Translations under genes and position numbers: made by a program
Source of the DNA: Pseudothioclava nitratireducens
Lineage (GTDB): Bacteria; Pseudomonadota; Alphaproteobacteria; Rhodobacterales; Rhodobacteraceae
Length of the DNA: 64,000 nt
NCBI RefSeq assembly: GCF_029210495.1
Contig: NZ_JARGDK010000003.1
Span: 248,001-312,000 of the forward strand
Reading direction: 5' to 3'
Notes under the pieces: generated by a model
The model's input: only the letters and a program-made list of their open reading frames with translations
What the model was told of the DNA's origin: nothing
Databases searched by the model: none
Shown here: positions 41,750 through 50,084 of the stretch, in pieces
How the letters are laid out: every line of letters starts with the position of its first letter
How positions within the stretch are numbered: position 1 is the first letter of the stretch

Positions 41750-43210
41750 ATGAGCCTTGGTCTTCTGATACTCGTCGTGATCGCACTGGCCGGAGCCGGC
41801 TTCGTGATCGGTCGTCAACGCGCCCTCGCCCAAGCGGGTGGCGATCCGCGCATTCTGCACTCTCTGCCCGGCTATTACGGGCAATCGGTGTTCCTCTTTG
41901 CGGCCGTTCCCGCTCTGCTCCTGCTGCTTGGCTGGCTGCTGATCCAGCCCCTCGCTATCGAATCCCGTGTGAGCGCGATGCTCACCCCCGCCGATATCCC
42001 CGAAGGCTCCTCCAGCGCGCTGGTGATGAGCGATGTCCGCCGGATTGCCGATGGCTTCGACGCGATGATCGCCCAAGGCCGCATGACCGAAGACGCGTTG
42101 CGCGCCATGGATGCGAATACGGTCGATGTGCGCGCCCAGCTTGCAGAAGCAGGCATTGCGCTTGGATCTGACGTGGCGCCGAACGTCTTTGAAACCGCCA
42201 AGAGCTATCGCAACCTTGCCCATACTGGTCGCCTTGCGCTGACGGTTGCGGTGATCGTGACCGCGCTGGCCGGGTTCGCCTTCGCGCTGAGCCGCATCCA
42301 GCCGGATTACCGCGCCCGCAACGTGTCTGAGCGCTTCGTCCGCACCCTGCTGATCGGCGCGTCCATGGTCGCCATCCTGACGACCGTCGGTATCATCCTC
42401 TCGCTCGTCTTCGAGACCGTCCATTTCTTCCGGCTCTACCCGGCAAAAGAGTTCTTCCTGTCGCTGACCTGGAACCCGCAATTCCGGGGCGGCTCAGACC
42501 TTGGCATCTGGCCGCTCCTTTGGGGCACGCTGTATGTCTCCTTCATCGCGCTCCTCGTCTCGGTGCCGGTCGGTATCTTCGCGGCGATCTACCTTGCGGA
42601 ATATGCCTCCAAGAAGACCCGCGCCGTGGCGAAACCGCTGCTCGAGATCCTCGCCGGGATCCCGACCATCGTCTACGGTCTCTTCGCGCTGATCACCGTC
42701 GGCCCGATGCTGAGGGATTACTTCGCCCAGCCGCTCGGCCTTGGTGCAAGCTCCAGTTCGGTGATGACGGCGGGCCTCGTGATGGGGATCATGCTGATCC
42801 CGTTCGTCTCCTCGCTGTCCGACGATATCATCAACGCGGTGCCGCAAGCGATGCGCGATGGCTCCTTCGGTCTAGGCGCGACCCATTCCGAAACCGTGAA
42901 ACAAGTGATCCTGCCCGCCGCCCTTCCGGGGATTGTCGGTGCGATCCTGCTCGCCGCCTCGCGTGCCATCGGTGAGACGATGATCGTGGTGCTGGGCGCG
43001 GGGGCGGCGGCGAAAATGTCGCTCAACCCGTTCGAGGCGATGACCACCGTCACGGTGAAGATCGTCTCGCAGCTCACCGGCGACACCGAGTTCGCCAGCC
43101 CCGAAACGCTGGTCGCCTTTGCCCTTGGCCTGACGCTGTTTGTCTTCACGCTCGGCCTCAATGTGCTCGCGCTCTACATCGTGCGCAAATACCGGGAGCA
43201 ATACGAATGA
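41750..43210 (+). CDS. pstC: phosphate ABC transporter, permease PstC
   Basis: The 486-residue permease is about 165 residues longer than E. coli PstC because of an N-terminal extension with two TM helices (LGLLILVVIALAGAGFVIG, FLFAAVPALLLLLGWLLI) and a polar loop. The core has the usual ABC permease motif region IGETMIVVLGAGAAAKM and LLEILAGIPTIVYGLFAL. It overlaps pstA by 4 bp. The long form is normal in alphaproteobacteria. Confidence 0.94.
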   Translation: MSLGLLILVVIALAGAGFVIGRQRALAQAGGDPRILHSLPGYYGQSVFLFAAVPALLLLLGWLLIQPLAIESRVSAMLTPADIPEGSSSALVMSDVRRIADGFDAMIAQGRMTEDALRAMDANTVDVRAQLAEAGIALGSDVAPNVFETAKSYRNLAHTGRLALTVAVIVTALAGFAFALSRIQPDYRARNVSERFVRTLLIGASMVAILTTVGIILSLVFETVHFFRLYPAKEFFLSLTWNPQFRGGSDLGIWPLLWGTLYVSFIALLVSVPVGIFAAIYLAEYASKKTRAVAKPLLEILAGIPTIVYGLFALITVGPMLRDYFAQPLGLGASSSSVMTAGLVMGIMLIPFVSSLSDDIINAVPQAMRDGSFGLGATHSETVKQVILPAALPGIVGAILLAASRAIGETMIVVLGAGAAAKMSLNPFEAMTTVTVKIVSQLTGDTEFASPETLVAFALGLTLFVFTLGLNVLALYIVRKYREQYE

Positions 43211-44535
43211 GCACCGCCTCCACCAATTCTTCGCTCTACACGCTGGACGCGCGCACAAAGCGCCGCAACGCCGCCGAAAAACGGTTTCGCCTTTACGGCA
43301 TGGCCGCGGTCGCCTTTGGCGTGCTGGCGCTGGTCGTTCTGCTGAGCTCGGTTCTGGGCACCGGTCTGAGCGCCTTTCGCCAGACCTTTCTGACAACCGA
43401 AATCACGCTGGACGAGAAGGCCCTCGACAAGAGCGGCACCCGCGATCCCGAGGTCATGGCCAAGGTCACGACCATTGGGTACGCCAAGGTCCTGCAAAAT
43501 GCGCTGGTGGACGAACTGACCGCCAAGGGCCTCTTGCCCGAGGGCATGAAGGCCAAGGATGTCGGCGGCATGATCTCCAAAGAAGCGCCCGCGCAACTGC
43601 GGGACCGCGTGCTCGCCAATCCCGATCTGATCGGCCAGACGATCACCATGAACGTGCTCGCGAATGGCCGGATCGACGGCTATTTCAAAGGCCGCGTGAC
43701 GATGGAAAGTGCGGCGCTGGATAGCAACGTCAGCCCCGAGCAGCTCCAGCTTGCCGAAGCCATGCGCGATGCAGGCATGCTGGATCTGAAATTCAACTGG
43801 GGCTTTATCTTCGGACCGGATGCTTCGGAACTGCGCCCCGAGGCGGCAGGTCTGGGCGTGGCGATCATCGGCTCGGCCTATATGATGCTGATCGTGCTGG
43901 CCCTCGCGCTGCCGATTGGCGTGGCCGCCTCGATCTACCTTGAGGAATTCGCGCCGCAGAACCGCCTCACCGACCTGATCGAGGTGAATATCTCGAACCT
44001 CGCGGCGGTGCCCTCCATCGTCTTCGGTATCCTCGGCCTTGCGGTCTTCATCAACTTCGCGGGCCTGCCGCAAAGCTCGCCGCTGGTCGGTGGCCTTGTG
44101 CTCTCGCTGATGACGCTGCCGACGATCATCATCGCGACCCGCGCCGCGCTCAAGGCCGTGCCGCCCTCGATCAAGGATGCGGCGCTCGGGATCGGTGCCT
44201 CGAAAATGCAGACCGTGTTCCACCACATCCTGCCGCTCGCGATGCCCGGCATCCTCACCGGCACGATCATCGGCCTCGCCCAAGCGCTTGGCGAAACCGC
44301 GCCGCTGCTTCTGATCGGGATGGTCGCCTTTGTCCGTGATTACCCCGGCGCACCGCCCGAAGGCTTCACCGATCCCGCCGCCGCGCTACCGGTTCAGGTC
44401 TACAACTTCACCCAACGGGCCGATCCGGCCTTTATCGAACGCGCTTCCGGGGCCATCATTGTGCTGATGGTGTTCCTGCTGGCGATGAACATTCTGGCGA
44501 TCATTCTGCGCCGCCGCTTTGAACGGCGCTGGTAA
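43207..44535 (+). CDS. pstA: phosphate ABC transporter, permease PstA
   Basis: The 442-residue permease has an N-terminal DUF3333-like extension of about 200 residues (one TM helix at about 32-52, then a periplasmic region) and a C-terminal BPD_transp domain: [40 protein letters not shown] and [17 protein letters not shown]. It pairs with PstC as the phosphate channel. The start overlaps pstC; pstB follows after 11 bases. Confidence 0.94.
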   Translation: MSTASTNSSLYTLDARTKRRNAAEKRFRLYGMAAVAFGVLALVVLLSSVLGTGLSAFRQTFLTTEITLDEKALDKSGTRDPEVMAKVTTIGYAKVLQNALVDELTAKGLLPEGMKAKDVGGMISKEAPAQLRDRVLANPDLIGQTITMNVLANGRIDGYFKGRVTMESAALDSNVSPEQLQLAEAMRDAGMLDLKFNWGFIFGPDASELRPEAAGLGVAIIGSAYMMLIVLALALPIGVAASIYLEEFAPQNRLTDLIEVNISNLAAVPSIVFGILGLAVFINFAGLPQSSPLVGGLVLSLMTLPTIIIATRAALKAVPPSIKDAALGIGASKMQTVFHHILPLAMPGILTGTIIGLAQALGETAPLLLIGMVAFVRDYPGAPPEGFTDPAAALPVQVYNFTQRADPAFIERASGAIIVLMVFLLAMNILAIILRRRFERRW

Positions 44536-44546
44536 GGACCCGACCC

Positions 44547-45344
44547 ATGAACGACATGACACTGACGGAGAGAGCTGTGAGCGCTCAGGACATCAAGATC
44601 GCCGCCAAGGACGTCCAGGTTTTTTATGGCGATACGCATGCCATCAAGGATGTCAGCGTGGACATCCTCGACAAGACGGTCACCGCCTTCATCGGCCCCT
44701 CGGGCTGCGGGAAATCCACCTTCCTGCGCACGCTCAACCGGATGAATGACACAATCGACATCTGCCGCGTCGAGGGCGATATCCTGCTCGATGGCGAGGA
44801 TATCTACGACAAAAAGGTGGACCCGGTGCAACTGCGCGCCAAGGTCGGCATGGTCTTCCAAAAGCCGAACCCCTTCCCCAAGTCGATCTACGACAACGTG
44901 GCCTATGGACCCAAGATCCACGGTCTCACCCGCTCCAAGGCGGAGCTCGACGAGGTCGTCGAAAGCTCGCTCAAAAAGGCCGCGCTCTGGAACGAAGTAA
45001 AGGATCGCCTGCACGCGCCGGGCACCGGGCTTTCCGGCGGCCAGCAACAACGCCTTTGCATCGCCCGCGCCGTGGCGACCTCGCCGGAAGTGCTGCTGAT
45101 GGACGAGCCCTGCTCGGCGCTTGACCCGATTGCGACCGCTCAGGTCGAAGAACTGATCGACGAGCTGCGCGAGAACTTCTCGGTCGTGATCGTGACCCAC
45201 TCGATGCAACAAGCCGCCCGCGTGAGTCAGCGCACGGCCTTTTTCCACCTCGGCAATCTCGTGGAATTCGGTGAGACCGGACAGATCTTCACCAACCCGC
45301 AGGACCCGCGGACGGAAAGCTATATCACCGGCCGGATCGGCTGA
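44547..45344 (+). CDS. pstB: phosphate ABC transporter, ATP-binding protein
   Basis: A 265-residue ABC ATPase with Walker [16 protein letters not shown], the PstB-typical [35 protein letters not shown], signature [15 protein letters not shown] and Walker [15 protein letters not shown] second ATG at 44553 lies within the N-terminal tail. It powers PstCA and also relays the phosphate status to PhoU. Confidence 0.96.
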   Translation: MNDMTLTERAVSAQDIKIAAKDVQVFYGDTHAIKDVSVDILDKTVTAFIGPSGCGKSTFLRTLNRMNDTIDICRVEGDILLDGEDIYDKKVDPVQLRAKVGMVFQKPNPFPKSIYDNVAYGPKIHGLTRSKAELDEVVESSLKKAALWNEVKDRLHAPGTGLSGGQQQRLCIARAVATSPEVLLMDEPCSALDPIATAQVEELIDELRENFSVVIVTHSMQQAARVSQRTAFFHLGNLVEFGETGQIFTNPQDPRTESYITGRIG

Positions 45345-45355
45345 CGGAGGACCAG

Positions 45356-46066
45356 ATGAGCCAGCATATTCTTTCGGCATTCGACCGCGATCTCGAAGCG
45401 GTTCAGGCCCTTGTCGTCAAGATGGGCGGCATGGTCGAGGAGCAGATCCTCGATGCCGCCAAGGCCCTTGAAACCCGCGACGAAGATCTCGCCGAAGAGG
45501 TCCGCAAACGCGACAAGGCCATCGACGCGCTCGAAGAACGCATCAATGAAGAGGCCGCCCGCCTGATCGCGCTCCGCGCCCCCGCCGCAAGCGACCTGCG
45601 TGTCGCCCTCTCGGTCATCAAGATCTCGGCCAGCCTCGAACGCGCGGGCGATTATGCCAAGAACATCGCGAAACGCTCGAAACTGCTGATCGAGCTTCCG
45701 GCGATCAACGGCTCCACCGGCGCGATCCGCCGCATGGCGCAAGCGGTCGAGGCGATGCTCAAGGACTCGCTCGACAGCTACATCCAGCGCGATGCCGGAC
45801 TGGCCCATGACGTGCGCGACCGCGATGTCGAGGTCGACCAGATGTATAACGCGCTCTTCCGCGAATTCCTGACCTACATGCTCGAAGACCCGCGCAATAT
45901 CACCGCTTGCATGCACCTGCATTTCATCGCGAAGAACATTGAACGGATGGGCGACCACGCGACCTCGATCGCAGAGCAGGTCATCTATCTCGTCACCGGC
46001 GAAATGCCCGACGAGGCGCGACCCAAGACCGATAGCGTCACCGCCTTCCAGGAAGCGGAGGACTGA
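45356..46066 (+). CDS. phoU: phosphate-specific transport regulator PhoU
   Basis: The 236-residue all-helical protein has two PhoU repeats with the metal-binding acidic signatures (ISASLERAGDYAKNIAKRS and KNIERMGDHATSIAEQVIYL). It couples Pst to the PhoR kinase and limits phosphate uptake. GGAGG precedes the ATG, 11 bases after pstB. Confidence 0.96.
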   Translation: MSQHILSAFDRDLEAVQALVVKMGGMVEEQILDAAKALETRDEDLAEEVRKRDKAIDALEERINEEAARLIALRAPAASDLRVALSVIKISASLERAGDYAKNIAKRSKLLIELPAINGSTGAIRRMAQAVEAMLKDSLDSYIQRDAGLAHDVRDRDVEVDQMYNALFREFLTYMLEDPRNITACMHLHFIAKNIERMGDHATSIAEQVIYLVTGEMPDEARPKTDSVTAFQEAED

Positions 46067-46069
46067 TCC

Positions 46070-46762
46070 ATGTCGCCTGCCCAGCAACCCTGCGTGCTTG
46101 TGGTCGAAGACGAATCCGCCCAGCGCGAGGTTTTGCAATACAACCTCGAAGCCGAGGGCTTCCGTGTGGCGATGGCCGTGAATGGCGATGAGGCGCTGTT
46201 GATGGTCAAGGAAGAAAAGCCTGACCTGATCGTGCTCGACTGGATGCTGCCGAATGTCTCGGGGATCGAGATTTGCCGCCGCGTGAAGGCCAATCCCGAG
46301 ACCCGCAACATCCCGATCATCATGCTCTCCGCCCGCTCTGAAGAAACCGACCGCGTCCGGGGACTCGAAACCGGGGCCGACGATTACGTCGTCAAACCCT
46401 ACTCGGTCGTCGAGCTGATGGCGCGCCTGCGCACCCAACTGCGCCGCACCCGGCCCGCCGCGATGGGCGAACGGCTGGTCTATGAGGACATCATCCTCGA
46501 CGCCGCCGAGCACCGGGTCTTCCGCGATGACAAGCCGCTGAAACTCGGCCCGACCGAGTTTCGTTTGCTCTCGACACTGATGGAAAAGCCGGGCCGGGTC
46601 TGGACCCGCGATCAACTGCTCGACCGGGTTTGGGGGCGCGACATCTATGTCGATACGCGCACCATCGACGTGCATGTCGGGCGGCTACGCAAGGCACTGA
46701 TGGCGCATGGCGGCGACGATCCGGTGCGCACGGTGCGCGGCACGGGTTACGCGCTCGGCTGA
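46070..46762 (+). CDS. phoB: phosphate regulon response regulator PhoB
   Basis: A 230-residue OmpR/PhoB-family regulator. The receiver domain (about 1-120) has acidic residues VVEDESAQREVL, phospho-Asp in LIVLDWMLPNVSG and Lys in VVKPYSV; the winged helix (about 135-228) has LGPTEFRLLSTLMEKPGRVW and RTIDVHVGRLRKAL. It should bind the Pho box at the head of this operon. No phoR gene is adjacent. The 3' end overlaps rbsK by 16 bp. Confidence 0.94.
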   Translation: MSPAQQPCVLVVEDESAQREVLQYNLEAEGFRVAMAVNGDEALLMVKEEKPDLIVLDWMLPNVSGIEICRRVKANPETRNIPIIMLSARSEETDRVRGLETGADDYVVKPYSVVELMARLRTQLRRTRPAAMGERLVYEDIILDAAEHRVFRDDKPLKLGPTEFRLLSTLMEKPGRVWTRDQLLDRVWGRDIYVDTRTIDVHVGRLRKALMAHGGDDPVRTVRGTGYALG

Positions 46763-47631
46763 TCGCTCAGGAAAGTCTCGACCTCGGCGCGCGCAGGGAT
46801 GGCATCCGCCGTGCCCGCGCGCGTCACCTTGAGCGCCGCCGCGCCCGACGCCAGCCGCAGCGCATCGGCCACGGTCAAACCCTCGGTCAGGCCAGCCACA
46901 AGATAGCCCGCGAACGTATCGCCTGCCCCGGTCGTATCGACAGGTTCAACCGGGAAAACCGGCGCCCGCGTCTCGGTTCCCGCGCGCAGGTCGTAATAGC
47001 TCGCGCCATCCTTGCCGCGGGTCACACAAACCGCCGGAACCGGCAGGTCCGACAGGCCAACGCCCAGCGCCGCGCAAAGCTGAGACGCCTCGACCTCGTT
47101 CAAAAGCAGCAGTGACACGAAAGGCAGCACAGCCTCAACCGCAGCCGCATCGAAAGGGGCTGCGGAATAGGCCACGAACAGACCCTGCTCCTGCGCAAAA
47201 CGTGCCGCTTCAACCTGTGCGTTCGTCTCGTTCTGAAGGATCAGCGCATCGCCAGATCCGGCCTCACGCAGAGCGTCCGCGACCATATCCAGCGGAATTT
47301 CCCGGTTCGCGCCCGGATAGAGGACGATCGCATTCTCGCCCGCCTCATCGACCGCGATCATCGCATGCCCAGAGGCCACATCCAGCGTCACGACTGACTG
47401 GCAATCGACGCCCAGCGCCTCGAGCCGCGCAAGCATCCACGCGCCGTCCGCGCCCACGGCCCCCAAATGCGCAACCCGTGCCCCGGCCCGAGCCGCACCG
47501 ACAGACTGGTTTGCCCCCTTGCCCCCAAGACCGCGCGTATATGCGCTGGCCGCCAAAGTCTCCCCCGGCGCTGGCAGATGCGGCAAGCGATAGAAATGAT
47601 CGGCATTGATTGACCCAAGACAGTAAATCAT
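46747..47631 (-). CDS. rbsK: ribokinase / PfkB-family sugar kinase
   Basis: The 294-residue kinase has the PfkB signatures GLGGKGANQSVGAARAGA at the N-terminus and VEPVDTTGAGDTFAGYLVAG with the catalytic Asp near the C-terminus; NADHFYRLPHLPAPGETL matches ribokinases. It phosphorylates ribose or a related sugar. The start is ATG 47631 with GAGGAGG just upstream; an in-frame extension to 47682 runs through a hairpin repeat and is rejected. No rbs transport genes are beside it, so the exact substrate is uncertain. Confidence 0.82.
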   Translation of the reverse strand: MIYCLGSINADHFYRLPHLPAPGETLAASAYTRGLGGKGANQSVGAARAGARVAHLGAVGADGAWMLARLEALGVDCQSVVTLDVASGHAMIAVDEAGENAIVLYPGANREIPLDMVADALREAGSGDALILQNETNAQVEAARFAQEQGLFVAYSAAPFDAAAVEAVLPFVSLLLLNEVEASQLCAALGVGLSDLPVPAVCVTRGKDGASYYDLRAGTETRAPVFPVEPVDTTGAGDTFAGYLVAGLTEGLTVADALRLASGAAALKVTRAGTADAIPARAEVETFLSDQPSA

Positions 47632-47662
47632 CAAGGCCTCCTCATTCTGCCGCAAATATCCT

Positions 47663-47692
47663 GCGGGGGTCCGGGGGTGCAAAACCCCCGGC
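47663..47692 (-). repeat. GC-rich hairpin repeat, copy 1 (3' of maeB)
   Basis: On the minus strand CCGGGGG...CCCCCGG, then ACCCCCG and a short TATTT, beginning 8 bases after the maeB stop. A closely similar element follows grpE. Probably a family of terminators. Confidence 0.6.
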
Positions 47693-47699
47693 GCGCGGG

Positions 47700-49967
47700 T
47701 TACTTTGGCTGCCCGATCCGGCAGGCCGCGATCGCCGCCATGTTCAGGATGTCATTCACCGTCGACACGGTCGAGCAGATCTGGATCGGCGCCGAGATGC
47801 CGGTCAGGATCGGCCCGATCACAGTCGCGCCCCCCATCTCCTGCATCATCTTCACCGAGATCGAGGCCGAATGCCGCGCCGGAACCACCAACACGTTCGC
47901 CGGACCGCTCAGGCGACAGAAGGGATAATGCGCCATCTGTTCAGCATTCAGCGCCACATCCACGGTCATCTCGCCATCATATTCGAAATCGACCCCGCGC
48001 TTGTCGAGCACCAACGGCGCGATATGCATCTTGGTCGCACGCTCCGAGACCGGATAACCAAAGGTCGAGAAAGAGCAAAACGCCACACGCGGTTCGAGAC
48101 CCAGCGCGCGGGCCACCTGCGCGCCACGGGTTGCGATATCGGCAAGGTCATTCTCATCCGGCCATTCGTGCACCAGCGTGTCGCCCATAAGCACGATGCG
48201 TCCCTTGTTCAGGATCGCCGTAATGCCGACCGCGCCATCGGACGGGTTCGCATCCACCACCTTGTTGATCAGCTCCATGACATGGGCCGCCTTGCGGGTT
48301 GCCCCGGTCACCATGCCGTCGCCATGGCCGTGCGCCAGCATCAGCGCCGCAAAAACGTGCCGATCTCGGGTCGAGAGCTTATGGGCGTCCTTCTGGTCGA
48401 AGCCCTTGCGCTGCAAACGCCGGTAGAGGAAGTCTTTATATTCGTCGATATGCTTGGAATTGGCCGAGTTGACCACCCGCAGCTCGCGATAAGCATCACC
48501 GATACCGGCCGCCTCCAGCTTCTCTTTCACATCGGCCTCACGTCCGACCACGATCGAGCGCCCCATGCCGCCGCGTTGATAGGCCACCGCCGCACGCAGC
48601 ACGCGCGGATCGTCACCCTCGGCAAAGATCATCGTCGCCTGCGCCTGCTTGGCCCGCGCATGAATACCCTGAAGGATTGAGGCGGTCGGGTCCATCCGCG
48701 CCTTGAGGCTCTGGGCGTAGCCTTCCATGTCGATGATCGGACGGCGCGCAACGCCCGTGTCCATCCCCGCCTTTGCCACGGCCGGCGGGATCACATGGAT
48801 CAGGCGCGGGTCAAACGGCGTCGGAATGATGTAATCGCGCCCGAAGGTCAGCTTGCGACCATAGGCCATCGCGACCTCGTCCGGCACGTCCTCGCGCGCC
48901 AGTTCGGCCAGCGCCTTGGCGCAGGCGATCTTCATCTCGTCATTGATCGCGCGCGCATGGATGTCGAGCGCCCCACGGAACAGATAGGGGAAGCCCAGAA
49001 CGTTATTCACCTGGTTCGGATAGTCCGAGCGCCCGGTCGCGACGATTGCATCCTCGCGCACCTCATGCGCCTCTTCCGGGGTGATCTCCGGGTCCGGATT
49101 CGCCATTGCGAAAATCACCGGGTTATCCGCCATCGAGGCGACCATATCCTGCGTCACCGCCCCTTTGGCCGAAACGCCAAGGAACACATCGGCCCCCTTC
49201 ATCGCCTCTTCGAGCGTGCGCGCCTCGGTCACCGCAGCATGGGCCGATTTCCACTGGTTCATGCCCTCGGTGCGGCCCTGATAGATCACGCCCTTGGTGT
49301 CACACATTATGCAGTTGTCATGCTTGGCACCCATCGCCTTGACCAGCTCAAGACACGCAATCCCCGCCGCACCCGCGCCGTTTAGCACGATCTTGCAGTC
49401 TTCGATCTTCTTGCCCGACAGTTCCAGCGCGTTGATGAGACCCGCGGCACAAATCACCGCCGTGCCATGCTGGTCATCGTGGAACACCGGAATGTCCATC
49501 AGCTCTTTCAGGCGCTGTTCGATGATGAAACATTCGGGCGCCTTGATGTCCTCAAGGTTGATTCCGCCGAAGGTCGGCCCCATCAGCTTCACGGCCTGAA
49601 TGATCTCGTCCGGGTCTTCGGTGTCGAGTTCGATATCGATCGCGTTCACGTCTGCAAATCGCTTGAACAGGACGGCCTTGCCCTCCATCACCGGCTTCGA
49701 AGCGAGCGCACCGAGGTTCCCCAGCCCAAGGATCGCCGTGCCGTTCGACACAACCGCCACCATGTTGCCCTTGACCGTGTAGTCATAGGCCGTCTCGGGG
49801 CGCTCGGCGATAGCCTCCACGGGAACCGCAACGCCGGGGCTATAGGCCAGCGACAGATCGCGCTGGGTCGTCATCGCCTTGGTCGCGGTGATCTCGTATT
49901 TCCCCGGACGCGGATCGAGGTGATAAGCCAGCGCCTCTTCGGGCGTGATGCGGTTTTTGGTGGACAT
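47700..49967 (-). CDS. maeB: NADP-dependent malic enzyme fused to phosphotransacetylase-like domain
   Basis: A 755-residue MaeB-type protein. The N-terminal malic enzyme domain (about 1-430) has [38 protein letters not shown] and the nucleotide loop [20 protein letters not shown]; the C-terminal half (about 430-755) resembles phosphate acetyltransferase ([31 protein letters not shown]-like [18 protein letters not shown]). It decarboxylates malate to pyruvate with NADPH; the PTA part is regulatory. It is divergent from mutS with a palindrome in the gap. Confidence 0.95.
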   Translation of the reverse strand: MSTKNRITPEEALAYHLDPRPGKYEITATKAMTTQRDLSLAYSPGVAVPVEAIAERPETAYDYTVKGNMVAVVSNGTAILGLGNLGALASKPVMEGKAVLFKRFADVNAIDIELDTEDPDEIIQAVKLMGPTFGGINLEDIKAPECFIIEQRLKELMDIPVFHDDQHGTAVICAAGLINALELSGKKIEDCKIVLNGAGAAGIACLELVKAMGAKHDNCIMCDTKGVIYQGRTEGMNQWKSAHAAVTEARTLEEAMKGADVFLGVSAKGAVTQDMVASMADNPVIFAMANPDPEITPEEAHEVREDAIVATGRSDYPNQVNNVLGFPYLFRGALDIHARAINDEMKIACAKALAELAREDVPDEVAMAYGRKLTFGRDYIIPTPFDPRLIHVIPPAVAKAGMDTGVARRPIIDMEGYAQSLKARMDPTASILQGIHARAKQAQATMIFAEGDDPRVLRAAVAYQRGGMGRSIVVGREADVKEKLEAAGIGDAYRELRVVNSANSKHIDEYKDFLYRRLQRKGFDQKDAHKLSTRDRHVFAALMLAHGHGDGMVTGATRKAAHVMELINKVVDANPSDGAVGITAILNKGRIVLMGDTLVHEWPDENDLADIATRGAQVARALGLEPRVAFCSFSTFGYPVSERATKMHIAPLVLDKRGVDFEYDGEMTVDVALNAEQMAHYPFCRLSGPANVLVVPARHSASISVKMMQEMGGATVIGPILTGISAPIQICSTVSTVNDILNMAAIAACRIGQPK

Positions 49968-49999
49968 TGGGCCGATTTCCTCCTGAAAGCCCGCCCCTC

Positions 50000-50016
50000 T
50001 TAGCGATTGTCGCTAA
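50000..50016. promoter_or_regulatory. perfect palindrome in the maeB-mutS divergent region
   Basis: TTAGCGATTGTCGCTAA has 7-base arms around TTG, 33 bases upstream of the maeB ATG. It lies near a TTGAGG -35-like box on the minus strand, a position suiting an operator for maeB. The cognate regulator is not known. Confidence 0.45.
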
Positions 50017-50084
50017 ATCCCTCAATGGATTTGCACCTGTTTTGCGGCTTTTGTAGGCTCGCGCGCAATCAGGTGGGGAAACAC

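Noticed and set aside
40595-42481. 628-codon open frame on the minus strand
   Set aside because: It is antisense to pstS and pstC, which are certain genes. The product is His/Arg/Asp-rich shadow sequence.
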